Positions 32,807 to 40,937 of a stretch of 40,959 bases of DNA are shown in pieces. Under the pieces are notes generated by a model. The model worked only from the letters and a program-made list of their open reading frames with translations. It was not told the origin of the DNA and did no database searches. The position numbers and the translations under genes were made by a program. Source of the stretch: Acidobacteriota bacterium. GTDB lineage: Bacteria > Acidobacteriota > Vicinamibacteria > Vicinamibacterales > JAFNAJ01. Within the stretch, counting starts at the first letter, position 1. The number at the start of each line of letters is the position of its first letter. The DNA is taken from contig JAHDVP010000006.1 in NCBI GenBank assembly GCA_023384575.1, positions 68,952 through 109,910 on the forward strand. The letters are read 5' to 3'.

Positions 32807-33712
32807 TCACCGGTCGAGCGTGTCGAACAGGCCTCGCAGGGTGTCTCGCACGAGCCGCCACGTCGTCGTCGTCGGGACGATCAGCTCGAAGTGGCCCGAG
32901 TCGGGTGCCTCGACGAGCCGCACGCTCGTGTCGCCGGCCTCTCGGGCCCGTTCGACGTACGCCCGGCCGGCCGGACTCCACGTCTGGTCGTGCGCGCCGA
33001 CGATCACGGCCTGCTCGGCGCGGATCGGCACGAGCTGCATCGGCGAGCCCGCACGATAGCGCTCGGGGCGTCTGGCCGGCGAGCCGCCCATGAGGCGGCC
33101 GACGGCACCGCCGCACGTGCCCGCGCGGTGCAGGCCCTCGAGGTCGGCAGCCGGAGCCAGGCCGAGCACGCCGTGAATCGGCAGGGGGTCGGCCGTCCAC
33201 AGCTCGGTCGTGTCGGGAAGCGCCCCGCGCGCCGCCAGCCAGAGCGCGAGCTGCCCGCCGGCCGAGTGTCCGGACGCGACCACGCGAGTGAGGTCGAGCG
33301 GGTAGCGTGTCGAGAGGACGCGCAGGTGGTCGGCCCCGCGCGCGACGTCGAGGAACGTGCCGGGCCATCCGCCGCCGCGGTCGCCGACACGGCGATACTC
33401 GAGGCTCCACACCGCGTAGCCCTCGTCGGCGATCGCCTGTTCGAGCGTGCCGACATGGGCGATGTCGTACTCCGCGAGCCAGCAGCCGCCGTGGAGGAAG
33501 ATCACGACGGGATGGGGACCGGCTCCATCGGGCAGCCTCAGGTGCCCGAACTGAGGGGCGTCGTCGCCGTACGCGATCCGCGCCGTCGGCTGCGGTGCGC
33601 GGAGCGCGACGACGTCCTGCGCCGTGAGCAGTGTCTGCGCGGTCACCGAGACGGGCGTGAGGAGCATGGCCGCAGCGAAGCGAGCCGACGTGGGAGGCCA
33701 GGGGCGGCGCAT
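32807..33712 (-). CDS. Secreted alpha/beta hydrolase (esterase-like)
   Basis: 301 residues from the ATG at 33712, six bases after GGGGAG. A signal peptide is likely (FAAAMLLTPVSVTAQ). The hydrolase fold has the oxyanion motif FLHGGCW (74-76), the nucleophile in GHSAGGQ (Ser150), and GAHDQTW (Asp242) and DSGHFEL (His274) as the rest of the triad. The HGG motif places it with HSL or carboxylesterase/formamidase-like enzymes acting on small esters or amides. The upstream 85-base gap holds a strong hairpin (33730-33756). The nitroreductase gene follows 52 bases downstream on the same strand but the link is not obviously functional. Confidence 0.88.
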   Translation of the reverse strand: MRRPWPPTSARFAAAMLLTPVSVTAQTLLTAQDVVALRAPQPTARIAYGDDAPQFGHLRLPDGAGPHPVVIFLHGGCWLAEYDIAHVGTLEQAIADEGYAVWSLEYRRVGDRGGGWPGTFLDVARGADHLRVLSTRYPLDLTRVVASGHSAGGQLALWLAARGALPDTTELWTADPLPIHGVLGLAPAADLEGLHRAGTCGGAVGRLMGGSPARRPERYRAGSPMQLVPIRAEQAVIVGAHDQTWSPAGRAYVERAREAGDTSVRLVEAPDSGHFELIVPTTTTWRLVRDTLRGLFDTLDR

Positions 33713-33729
33713 GCGAGTCTCCCCGAGGG

Positions 33730-33756
33730 GCACCCGGCCGCTCGGTGACCGGGTGC
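33730..33756 (-). terminator. Hairpin between the sigma-factor operon and the hydrolase gene
   Basis: GCACCCGG (33730-33737) pairs perfectly with CCGGGTGC (33749-33756), with a small CCG/CGG stem possible in the loop. It lies 41 bases after the last gene of the sigma operon and 17 bases before the hydrolase start. No T-run follows; it may end the operon or shape the hydrolase leader. Confidence 0.4.
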
Positions 33757-33797
33757 GCCATCTTCGCATGCTTCACACGCGCGCGGGAGCCGGCGCG

Positions 33798-34382
33798 TCA
33801 GGTGGCGTCACGCTCCGACCCGCCCGCCATCTTCCGGTGCTCGTAGATCAGCCAGAGCCCGACACCGACGAGACCGAGCGGCCACCATTCACGCAGCCAC
33901 TCGAGCGGCAGGTCGAACTTCGTGTGGGCGAAGAGCACGAGGCCGGCCACCACGAGGCCGATACCGCCGCCGAGCGATCCGCGCCATCCCGGGGCCTTCG
34001 TGTCCTCGGGCAGGTCCATCGGCCTGAGCCCGGCCAGCGCCTGGTTGTAGAGGCTGGCGCGCCGTCCGGCGTCGACGACGTTGAAGAGCCAGAAGAACAC
34101 ACCGAAAATGGCGGCGACCGGCTCGAGGCCGCCCCGCCACACGCCGAGGGCGCCCAGCGCGAAGATCCCGCAGACGACGAGGATGTTCGTGAAACCCTGC
34201 TGGTAGTAGCCGACGTAGACCTGCCCGACGCCGGGCATGGCCGACAGGACCGAGGCGAGCATCACCGACTTGCGGCGCGGGTCGTTCACGTAGACGTCCT
34301 GCCGCGAGGGGCGAGCGAAGGCGGAGTACGCGCGTTCCGCGCTGGCGGGCTGTTCGATGGGCGATTCAAGGGTCGTGGTCAT
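33798..34382 (-). CDS. TM2/LiaF-like membrane protein in sigma-factor operon
   Basis: 194 residues. A polar N-terminus (1-38) precedes a TM2-like part: RRKSVMLASVLSAMPGVGQVYVGYYQQGF, given here in two pieces as positions about 36-64, with the Pro-Gly-x-Gly-Gln turn, followed by spans at about 66-82 and 88-103. After a loop with RRASLYNQAL, two further spans (about 133-150 and 162-178) have the WWPLGLVGVGLWLI pattern of LiaF-type membrane domains. The ATG at 34382 overlaps the anti-sigma stop by four bases, so it is translationally coupled. It may sense or relay envelope state to the anti-sigma protein; this is inference from position and topology. Confidence 0.8.
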   Translation of the reverse strand: MTTTLESPIEQPASAERAYSAFARPSRQDVYVNDPRRKSVMLASVLSAMPGVGQVYVGYYQQGFTNILVVCGIFALGALGVWRGGLEPVAAIFGVFFWLFNVVDAGRRASLYNQALAGLRPMDLPEDTKAPGWRGSLGGGIGLVVAGLVLFAHTKFDLPLEWLREWWPLGLVGVGLWLIYEHRKMAGGSERDAT

Positions 34383-35140
34383 GGGGTCGTCTCCGTTCGA
34401 TCCCTGGAACGCACGGGCGCATCCGCGGGTTCGGTGTGCGCCGGGCGGAACGTGGCGACGAGCTCGTCGAGCCAGTCGAGCGCACGCCGGCCCCAGTGGC
34501 TGGCCGCTTCGGTGAGCGTCGTCCAGGCGCGCGTCCACGGCGCGGTCTCCGGGGCTCGGCGGGTGCCGTCCCACTCACGCGCTCGCGCGTCGAGCCAGTC
34601 GCGTACCGTATCGAGGCGGGGCCAGCCGCGACCGTCGGCTCGTGCGAGCGCCGCGGGCGCCTCGGGCAGCCGCAGCTCGAAGGCCGGCAGCGTCCAGCGT
34701 TCGAGCCGGCCCGCCGTTCTGTCCCACGCGCGCACGGGGTCGCCGACGAGCAGCACGAACAAGAGCGTCAGCCCGTAGGCCGCCTCCCACGCGAACCGCG
34801 GCCGCCCGGACACCGTCTGCCAGCGCTCCAGCCACCCGTCGTACCACCGGAGCTCGCGCGCCCGCTGGGATGTCGCCGCCAGCACCCGCCCGGCGAAGCC
34901 GGGGCCCGGATCACCCTCCGCCAGTGCCGGCAGCTTCGCACGGAGGGAGGCCAGCATGTCGGCCACCGCGCGGCAGCCGGGGCAGTGCCGCAGGTGCTCG
35001 TCGAGCAGGGCCCGACCGGTCGGGTCGGGCGGATCGTCGATGTGCCCGGCCAGCCGGAGCCGGGCGCCCGCGCAGACCTCTCCCGAGGTGCGCGCCAGCA
35101 CGTCCGACACGAAGCGGTCGTCGGGTGCCCCGGGTGTCAT
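34379..35140 (-). CDS. Anti-sigma factor with zinc-finger (ZAS) motif
   Basis: 253 residues from the ATG at 35140, which overlaps the sigma-factor stop by four bases. The zinc anti-sigma motif H-x3-C-x2-C is His49, Cys53, Cys56 in DEHLRHCPGC. One membrane span (about 116-137, AWEAAYGLTLLFVLLVGDPV) separates the cytosolic domain from a Trp- and Arg-rich outer part (140-253) with no known fold. The expected role is to hold the ECF sigma factor inactive until an envelope signal arrives. The zinc-thiol site could add redox sensitivity. Confidence 0.87.
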   Translation of the reverse strand: MTPGAPDDRFVSDVLARTSGEVCAGARLRLAGHIDDPPDPTGRALLDEHLRHCPGCRAVADMLASLRAKLPALAEGDPGPGFAGRVLAATSQRARELRWYDGWLERWQTVSGRPRFAWEAAYGLTLLFVLLVGDPVRAWDRTAGRLERWTLPAFELRLPEAPAALARADGRGWPRLDTVRDWLDARAREWDGTRRAPETAPWTRAWTTLTEAASHWGRRALDWLDELVATFRPAHTEPADAPVRSRDRTETTP

Positions 35141-35709
35141 GGCCGGCCTCGTTCGCGGCCGAGCGCGAGGACTTCCTCGGCCAGTTCGACCCGTGCGCGG
35201 CTCGCGCGCGATTTCACCGTGCCGACCGGCACGCCGAGCAGTGCGGCGACCTCGCGAACGGACAACTCCTGCACGTCGCGCAGCATCACGATCTCGCGGC
35301 TGAGCGACGAGAGGCGGGCCAGAGCTGTACGCAGCAGTCGCCGTTCCCTGCCGCGTTCGAGGACGGCCGTCGGGCCCGGTGCAGGGTCGGTGGCAGCCAT
35401 CCCCTCGTCCACGGCGGCCGCTGCCAGCGGCTGACGGACCCGGCGCCGGCGCTGGTCGTCGATGGCGCGGTTCTTGGTGACCTGGCACAGCCACGCCACG
35501 AAGCCCGCCGCCTCCGGCCATCGTCCGCGGATCTCGTACAGGCGGACGAAGACGTCCTGCGCCAGGTCACGCGCTTCATCTCGGTCGACGACGTACCCGC
35601 TGGCGATGGCGTACACCCGGCCCTGGAACCTCCGGACAAACGCCTCCCACGCCAGGTCGTCGCCGTCCTGGCATCGGGCGAGCAGGGTGTCGAGGTCGAG
35701 TGTCTCCAC
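35137..35709 (-). CDS. ECF RNA polymerase sigma factor (sigma-70 family, RpoE-like)
   Basis: 190 residues from the GTG at 35709. Region 2 spans about 10-90 (FVRRFQGRVYAIASGYVV, DEARDLAQDVFVRLYE, AWLCQVTKNRAIDDQRRRR), and region 4 about 130-180 (RLSSLSREIVMLRDVQ, SVREVAALLGVPVGTVKSRA), a clear helix-turn-helix. The linker is Ala- and Pro-rich. It heads a three-gene operon with four-base ATGA overlaps to the anti-sigma and then the membrane protein gene, the standard layout of a sigma/anti-sigma switch. The promoter it recognises is not evident here; a short AGGGC/GCCCT hairpin stands upstream (about 35733-35746). Confidence 0.93.
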   Translation of the reverse strand: METLDLDTLLARCQDGDDLAWEAFVRRFQGRVYAIASGYVVDRDEARDLAQDVFVRLYEIRGRWPEAAGFVAWLCQVTKNRAIDDQRRRRVRQPLAAAAVDEGMAATDPAPGPTAVLERGRERRLLRTALARLSSLSREIVMLRDVQELSVREVAALLGVPVGTVKSRASRARVELAEEVLALGRERGRP

Positions 35710-35803
35710 GTGCCGCGTCTCAGGCGCTTTCGAGGGCTTCTGCCCTGGGGAAACGCACGGGCACGGGAGGAGGTTCCATTGGGCGGGGCGCGAGATGCCG
35801 CCG

Positions 35804-36607
35804 TCAGGCGGGGCGAGCCATCATCCGGCTGGCCACCTCCTTCACGATCTTGGCGGCGACCGAAGCGGTCAGGCCCGCCAGGTCCTGCCGGGGGTTGTAC
35901 TCGACCACGTCCGCCCCGACGAGCACGCCTCCCGCCTGCTGCACGAGCGTCAGCACCTCGCGCGTCGTCAACCCCCCGGGTTCGCGGTGGGAGACGCCCG
36001 GCGCGTACGCGGGATCCAGCCCGTCGAGGTCGATCGACAGGTAGACGGCGCCGTCGACCGAGGGGCGCGCGCCGGCCGACCACGCGCCCATGTCGACGAT
36101 CTCGACGCCGAAGCGAGTCGCCTGGCGCTGCTGGTGGTCGTTCAGCGTGCGGATGCCGACCTGGACCAGCCGCGTGGCGAGGCCCTCCTCCATGATTCGT
36201 GCGAACGGGCACGCGTGCGAGTAGCGGTCGCCGTCGAACTCATCGTAGAGATCCGGATGGGCATCGACGTGCAGGATCGTGAGGCCGGGATGTCGCCGGT
36301 GCACGGCTCGGACGACTGGATACGTCACGGAGTGGTCTCCACCGAGCACCAGTGGACACCACCCGTCGGCCAGCAGCTCGGCGATGCGTGTTTCGATGAA
36401 CGCCCAGCGCTCGGGGCCCGCGGGCAGCGACAGGTCGCCGTCGTCACCCAGTCCGTCCGGGCCATCGAGCTGTCTCAGGTGCTCGGTCCACGAGTGGCCG
36501 GCTGGTGACCGCAGCGCGGCCCGGATGAGCGGTGGCGCATCGGCCGGACCGCGCAGGTACGACGAGCTGAGGTCGTACGGCACGCCGATGAGGCGGGGTC
36601 GGGACAC
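35804..36607 (-). CDS. Agmatinase/arginase family ureohydrolase
   Basis: 267 residues from the GTG at 36607. All manganese-site motifs are present: LGGDHS (His92), HVDAHPDLYDEF (Asp115, His117, Asp119) and LSIDLDGLDP (Asp193, Asp195), with YSHACPFARIMEEG and SHREPGGLTTREV between and after. It cleaves a guanidino compound to urea plus an amine. The SHACPFARIM string and length are nearest to agmatinase-like and plant-arginase-like members; guanidinobutyrase or formimidoylglutamase cannot be ruled out. The gene stands alone between the sigma operon and the divergent nitronate monooxygenase gene. No polyamine gene is nearby. Confidence 0.9.
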   Translation of the reverse strand: MSRPRLIGVPYDLSSSYLRGPADAPPLIRAALRSPAGHSWTEHLRQLDGPDGLGDDGDLSLPAGPERWAFIETRIAELLADGWCPLVLGGDHSVTYPVVRAVHRRHPGLTILHVDAHPDLYDEFDGDRYSHACPFARIMEEGLATRLVQVGIRTLNDHQQRQATRFGVEIVDMGAWSAGARPSVDGAVYLSIDLDGLDPAYAPGVSHREPGGLTTREVLTLVQQAGGVLVGADVVEYNPRQDLAGLTASVAAKIVKEVASRMMARPA

Positions 36608-36810
36608 GCGTCATCTTCTCACGGCCCGCGTGCTGCGCGTCCGTCGATGCTCGTTGCGTGTCGTTCCTGCTCGAAGGGTGCCGTGACCATCGTCTTCAAA
36701 CGCGTGCCCGCGGCGTTCCGGCAGGTTCGACGAGCCAACGCCGAGCGGCGGTCAAACGTGAACACAACCCTGACAATCGGCGAGGCGTTGCCGTGTGATG
36801 ATGACCGCGC

Positions 36811-38238
36811 ATGGCCAATCTTCCCGTCATCATCCAGGGCGGCATGGGCGTCGGCGTGTCCAGTTGGCGCCTCGCCCGGGCCGTTTCCTCTCAGGGACAG
36901 CTCGGCGTCGTCTCCGGGACGGCCCTCGACCAGGTCTTGGCCCGCCGGCTCCAGGACGGCGATCCCGGGGGCCACATGCGCCGCGGCCTCGAGGCCTTTC
37001 CCGTGCCGGACATGGCCGAGCGTGTGTGGGACGCGCACTACATCGCCGGTGGCAAACCGGAACGCACGCCGTACGTCAAGCTCCCGATGCCGAGCCTCGA
37101 CGCCCCGCGTCACCTCACGGAGCTGTGCGTCGTGGCCAATTTCGTCGAGGTCCATCTCGCCCGACAGGGCCACGGGCATCCCGTCGGCATCAACTACCTC
37201 GAGAAGCTGCAGCCGCCACACCTTCCATCGCTCTACGGTGCCATGCTGGCGGGCGTCGAGTACGTGCTGATGGGCGCGGGAATCCCGATGAAGATTCCAG
37301 GCGCGCTCGACGCGCTCGCCAGGCACGAGCCGGCCAGCTATCCGCTGCAAGTGACCGGTGCCGAGGCCGGGGCCGCCCACCTGCTGCGACTCGTGCCTCG
37401 CGACCTCGTCCCGTGCGACCTGCCCGACCTCCGGCGGCCGATGTTCCTGCCCATTGTCGCGTCCGCCACGCTCGCCACGACGTTGCTCAGGAAGGCCAAC
37501 GGCCGCGTTGACGGATTCGTCGTCGAGGGCTACACGGCCGGTGGGCACAATGCACCGCCGCGAGGGAAGCTCCAGCTTTCGGCCGACGGCGAACCGATCT
37601 ACGGCGAGCGCGATCAGGTCGACCCCGACGCGTTTCGCGAGATGGGGGTCCCGTTCTGGCGGGCCGGCGGCTATGGCACGCGGGAGGGGTTGCGCGACGC
37701 ACTGGCCCAGGGCGCCACCGGCGTGCAGGTGGGGACGGCGTTCGCGCTCTGCGCCGAGTCGGGGCTTCGTGACGACTTCAAGCGGGCGGTCAGGGCGAAC
37801 GCCGCCCGGCTGGAGGTCCGGGTCGTGACCGACGCGCGGGCATCGCCGACCGGGTTCCCGTTCAAGGTGGTCCAGCTCGAAGGCACGATGTCGGAGGCGG
37901 CCGAGTATGTCGCGCGGCCGCGGATCTGCGATCTCGGCTACCTGCGTGAAGCCTACGTGACCCCCGAAGGCACCGTGGGATACCGGTGCGCCTCCGAACC
38001 CGTCTCGACGTTCGTCGCCAAGGGCGGGAAGGTCGAGGACACGGTGGGCAGGAAGTGCATCTGCAACGCACTGATGGCGACCGTCGGCCATCCACAGATC
38101 CGCGCCGGTCGGCACCTCGAACCAGGCGTCGTCACCTCGGGCGATGCGCTCGTCCACCTCGTGGACGCCAGCGCGTCGAACGGACGGCCGCACACCGCAG
38201 CCGATGTGATCCGATCGCTGCTCGACGAATCGATCTGA
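36811..38238 (+). CDS. Nitronate monooxygenase / 2-nitropropane dioxygenase-like FMN protein
   Basis: 475 residues. It begins with VIIQGGMGVGVSSWRLARAV, the FMN-barrel start of the 2-nitropropane dioxygenase family, and has GINYLEKLQPP, EYVLMGAGIPMKIPG, FVVEGYTAGGHNAPPRG with the active-site His-Asn region, PFWRAGGYGT and GATGVQVGTAFALC (FMN phosphate loop). Length exceeds usual nitronate monooxygenases (310-380); the additional C-terminal part, from about 350, has Cys residues in VGYRCASEPV and GRKCICNALM. Enoyl-reductase-like FabK and PfaD proteins share the fold. Converges with the malonyl-CoA ligase gene with only 23 bases between, so overlap of the two mRNAs is likely. Confidence 0.85.
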   Translation: MANLPVIIQGGMGVGVSSWRLARAVSSQGQLGVVSGTALDQVLARRLQDGDPGGHMRRGLEAFPVPDMAERVWDAHYIAGGKPERTPYVKLPMPSLDAPRHLTELCVVANFVEVHLARQGHGHPVGINYLEKLQPPHLPSLYGAMLAGVEYVLMGAGIPMKIPGALDALARHEPASYPLQVTGAEAGAAHLLRLVPRDLVPCDLPDLRRPMFLPIVASATLATTLLRKANGRVDGFVVEGYTAGGHNAPPRGKLQLSADGEPIYGERDQVDPDAFREMGVPFWRAGGYGTREGLRDALAQGATGVQVGTAFALCAESGLRDDFKRAVRANAARLEVRVVTDARASPTGFPFKVVQLEGTMSEAAEYVARPRICDLGYLREAYVTPEGTVGYRCASEPVSTFVAKGGKVEDTVGRKCICNALMATVGHPQIRAGRHLEPGVVTSGDALVHLVDASASNGRPHTAADVIRSLLDESI

Positions 38239-38261
38239 CGCGGATGGGCAACCACAGCCCT

Positions 38262-39764
38262 TCAGCGCGAATCGGCTTCGAAGAGGGCCTTCACGGCTGG
38301 CTTCGTGACCTTGCCCATGGCGTTGCGCGGCAGACCGCTGACGACCTTCAGCTGCCGGGGCAGCTTGTACCGTGACAGCCGTTCGGCGCCCCATCCCCGA
38401 AGCTCCTCGAGATCGACCCACTCGCCCGCCTTCAGCACGACGGCCGCCGCCACCACCTCGCCCCACGTCTCGTCGTCGAGGCCGACGACGGCACACTCGA
38501 GAATGGCCGGATGGTCGAGCAGGACGCTCTCGATCTCCAGAGCCGACAGCTTGTAACCGCCCGACTTGATGATGTCGACCGACTGCCGGCCGAGGACGCG
38601 GTAGTAGCCGCGCTCGACGAGCGCGACGTCGCCGGTGCGGAACCAGCCGTCGACGAAGGCCTCGCGCGTGGCGGGCGGGTCGTTCCAGTACTCGTGGAAC
38701 ACCGCCGGCCCGCGCACGTGGATCTCACCGGGCACGTTCTCGTCGGCGACGACCTCGCCCGACTCCGACACGAGACGGACACCCACACCGGGCAGCGGCA
38801 CGCCGACGGCGCCGGGCCGGCGCTCGCCGTCGAGCGGGTTCGACAGCGCCATGCCGATTTCCGTCATGCCGTACCGCTCGAGCAGCACCTGGCCGGTCAG
38901 CTCCCGCCACCGCCCGAAGACGGACACCGGAAGGGCGGCCGAGCCCGACACCATCAGCCGCATGCGTGAGAAGCCGTCGCAGCAAGGCTGCCGCTCGTCC
39001 GGCGCCATGTCCTCGAGCCGCTGGATGAGCTTGACGTAAATCGTCGGCACCGCCATGAACACCGTGTACGCGCCTGCGGCGACCCGGGCGAGCACGCGAT
39101 CGGCGTCGAAGGCGGGAAACGCCTCGACGCGCGCGCCGCTCCAGAGGGCGCACCCGAGCACGTTGACGATGCCGTGCACGTGGTGGAGCGGCAGGAAGAG
39201 CGGAATGGCATCGTCGGGCTGCCACCCCCACGCGTCGACCAGCATCTCGATCTGTGCCTGGATGTTCGCGTGGGTGCTGACGACGCCCTTCGGCCGACTC
39301 GTCGTGCCGCTCGTGAAGAGGATCATCGCCCGGCGGTCGGTCGCCACCTCCGGGAGGGCCGCGCGTGGCGCCTCCGTCAGCCCGTCGAGGGGGATCGGAT
39401 CGATGCCGAGGGCGCCGCACAGGTGCCGCAGGCGGTCGAGGCTTCCGGGCCGCGCCGCGACCCGGCTCACGCCGGCCGTCGCCAGGACGTGCTCGATCTC
39501 GGGCGGGCTGGCCTCCACGTTGAGCGGCACCGCGACGCCGCCGGCGCGCCAGATGGCCCACTGCACGGTCACGTAGTCGACGCCCGCTGGCAGCAGGAAG
39601 GCGATGCGCTCTTCCTCGAGGTCGTGGCGTTCGCCGAGGAGCCCCGCCGCGAGCCGGGCCGACTCCTCGATGAGCGTCGCGTAGCTCACCTGACGGCGGT
39701 CGTCCTGCACGGCGGGCCGTGCGCCGTGGCCGCCTGCCCGGTCGATGGGCGTGATGCCCTGCAT
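38262..39764 (-). CDS. Malonyl-CoA synthetase-like acyl-CoA ligase (MatB/ACSF3 type)
   Basis: 500 residues from the ATG at 39764. An ANL-superfamily ligase: ILFTSGTTSRPKGVVSTH (149-166), LHHVHGIVNVL (193-203), LERYGMTEIGMALSNPLDGE (295-314), GYYRVLGRQSVDIIKSGGYK hinge and the C-terminal catalytic Lys485 in RNAMGKVTK. The strings around YGMTEIGM and PGAVGVPLPGV are those of MatB and human ACSF3, which make malonyl-CoA or methylmalonyl-CoA from the free diacid, CoA and ATP. Genes for MadM and MadL malonate carriers stand directly upstream on the same strand, 12 bases away, and support malonate as the substrate. A product for fatty acid or polyketide supply, or for decarboxylation to acetyl-CoA, is open. 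Confidence 0.87.
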   Translation of the reverse strand: MQGITPIDRAGGHGARPAVQDDRRQVSYATLIEESARLAAGLLGERHDLEEERIAFLLPAGVDYVTVQWAIWRAGGVAVPLNVEASPPEIEHVLATAGVSRVAARPGSLDRLRHLCGALGIDPIPLDGLTEAPRAALPEVATDRRAMILFTSGTTSRPKGVVSTHANIQAQIEMLVDAWGWQPDDAIPLFLPLHHVHGIVNVLGCALWSGARVEAFPAFDADRVLARVAAGAYTVFMAVPTIYVKLIQRLEDMAPDERQPCCDGFSRMRLMVSGSAALPVSVFGRWRELTGQVLLERYGMTEIGMALSNPLDGERRPGAVGVPLPGVGVRLVSESGEVVADENVPGEIHVRGPAVFHEYWNDPPATREAFVDGWFRTGDVALVERGYYRVLGRQSVDIIKSGGYKLSALEIESVLLDHPAILECAVVGLDDETWGEVVAAAVVLKAGEWVDLEELRGWGAERLSRYKLPRQLKVVSGLPRNAMGKVTKPAVKALFEADSR

Positions 39765-39776
39765 GGTCGACGGCCC

Positions 39777-40544
39777 TCAGCCCGTCAGCGCTCTGACCGC
39801 CAGGAACAGCACAGACGGCGCGAGCAGGCAGCCGACGCCCGTGTAGAACGTGGCGGTCATCGCGCCGTACGGCACGAGCTTCGGGTCGGTCGCGGCGAGC
39901 CCGGCCGCGACGCCGCTCGTCGTGCCCATCAGCCCGCCGTAGATCATCGCCGACTGGGGGTTGTCGAGCCCGATGCCCTTCGCCACGACCGGCGTGGCGA
40001 CCATCACGAGGATCGCCTTGACGAGCCCCGCGGCCACGCTGAGCGCCACCACATCGGAACTCGCGCCGAGGGCGGCCCCGGTCACCGGTCCGACGATGTA
40101 GGTGGCTGCGCCAGCGCCGATGGTGCTGATCGACACGGCGTCGTGATAACCGAAGGCGACGGCGACGAGGCCGCCGATGGCAAACGACGCGACGACCCCG
40201 ATGACGACCGAAGCGGCCCCGACGAGCCCGGCCTCCTTCATGTCCTCGACCCGCGCGCCGAAGGCGGTGGCCACGATGGCGAAGTCGCGGAACATCGCAC
40301 CGCCGAGCACGCCCACGCCGGCGAGGAGTGGCACGTCGGCCAGGCCCGCGTCGCCGCCGGTGACCGCACCGCCCACGTAGGCGAGCAGCAGGCCAAGGGC
40401 GACGGCGATGGCCGACCCGTGCAGCCGGCCCCCGGTGAGCCGGTCGGACAGGGCATACGACACCCAGACGACGAGGCCGACGAACGCGAAGGCGACGAGC
40501 AGGCCGTTGGTCCGCGCGACGGCGGCGAGCGTGTCGGCCATCAT
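39777..40544 (-). CDS. madM: Malonate transporter subunit MadM
   Basis: 255 residues, integral membrane protein with about eight hydrophobic spans. Strings such as YALSDRLTGGRLHGSAIAVA, GVGVLGGAMFRDFAIVATA, GAGAATYIVGPVTGAALGAS and SAMIYGGLMGTTSGVAAGLA are those of the MadM family, and the length equals the usual 250-256. MadM and MadL form a cation-coupled malonate uptake system in Malonomonas and relatives. GGAGG lies six bases before the ATG at 40544, which overlaps the madL stop by four bases (ATGA). The malonyl-CoA ligase gene follows 12 bases after the stop. No malonate decarboxylase gene is in the window. Confidence 0.88.
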   Translation of the reverse strand: MMADTLAAVARTNGLLVAFAFVGLVVWVSYALSDRLTGGRLHGSAIAVALGLLLAYVGGAVTGGDAGLADVPLLAGVGVLGGAMFRDFAIVATAFGARVEDMKEAGLVGAASVVIGVVASFAIGGLVAVAFGYHDAVSISTIGAGAATYIVGPVTGAALGASSDVVALSVAAGLVKAILVMVATPVVAKGIGLDNPQSAMIYGGLMGTTSGVAAGLAATDPKLVPYGAMTATFYTGVGCLLAPSVLFLAVRALTG

Positions 40545-40930
40545 CGGGCGCCTCCGCGCGGCGCGGGGTGGCGCCTGCGAGCGTGCAAGCCCGCGAGCAC
40601 CGGCACGAGCGCGAACCCGCCGGCGACGGCGAGCGTGCCGGCAAGCAGCGCGAGGGGCCCGCTGGACACCGCCGCGACGACGTTCTGGCGGGCAGCCATC
40701 GCCACGACAATCGGGATGTACATCGCGCTCCAGAAGGTGATGCCCTGCGCGGTCACGGGCGCCAGCTGGAACCGCCCGCCGGACCGTCCCGAGAGCATCA
40801 CGAGCAGCAGCATGGCGAGGCCGACGCCGCCGACGTTGGCCTCGACGCCGATCGCCCGGCCGAGGAGATCGCCGGCGAAGAGGCCAGCGAGCAGCGAGAT
40901 CGAGAGCACGGCGACGCCGTAGATGACCAT
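40541..40930 (-). CDS. madL: Malonate transporter subunit MadL
   Basis: 129 residues from the ATG at 40930, with about four membrane spans. The N-terminus VIYGVAVLSISLLAGLFAGD and EANVGGVGLAMLLLVML, followed by GITFWSAMYIPIVVAMAA, are strongly like MadL of malonate-using bacteria, and the length fits (120-130). It is the first gene of madL-madM-ligase. The ribosome site before the start is not strong. The promoter must lie at or beyond the right window edge, where a CTACAGG tandem repeat begins five bases upstream of the start region. Confidence 0.87.
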   Translation of the reverse strand: MVIYGVAVLSISLLAGLFAGDLLGRAIGVEANVGGVGLAMLLLVMLSGRSGGRFQLAPVTAQGITFWSAMYIPIVVAMAARQNVVAAVSSGPLALLAGTLAVAGGFALVPVLAGLHARRRHPAPRGGAR

Positions 40931-40937
40931 GGGCGGA

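Noticed and set aside
36770-36799. CTGACA-N18-TGTGAT as promoter of the nitronate monooxygenase gene
   Set aside because: The -10 half is poor and the spacing long; not distinguishable from chance.
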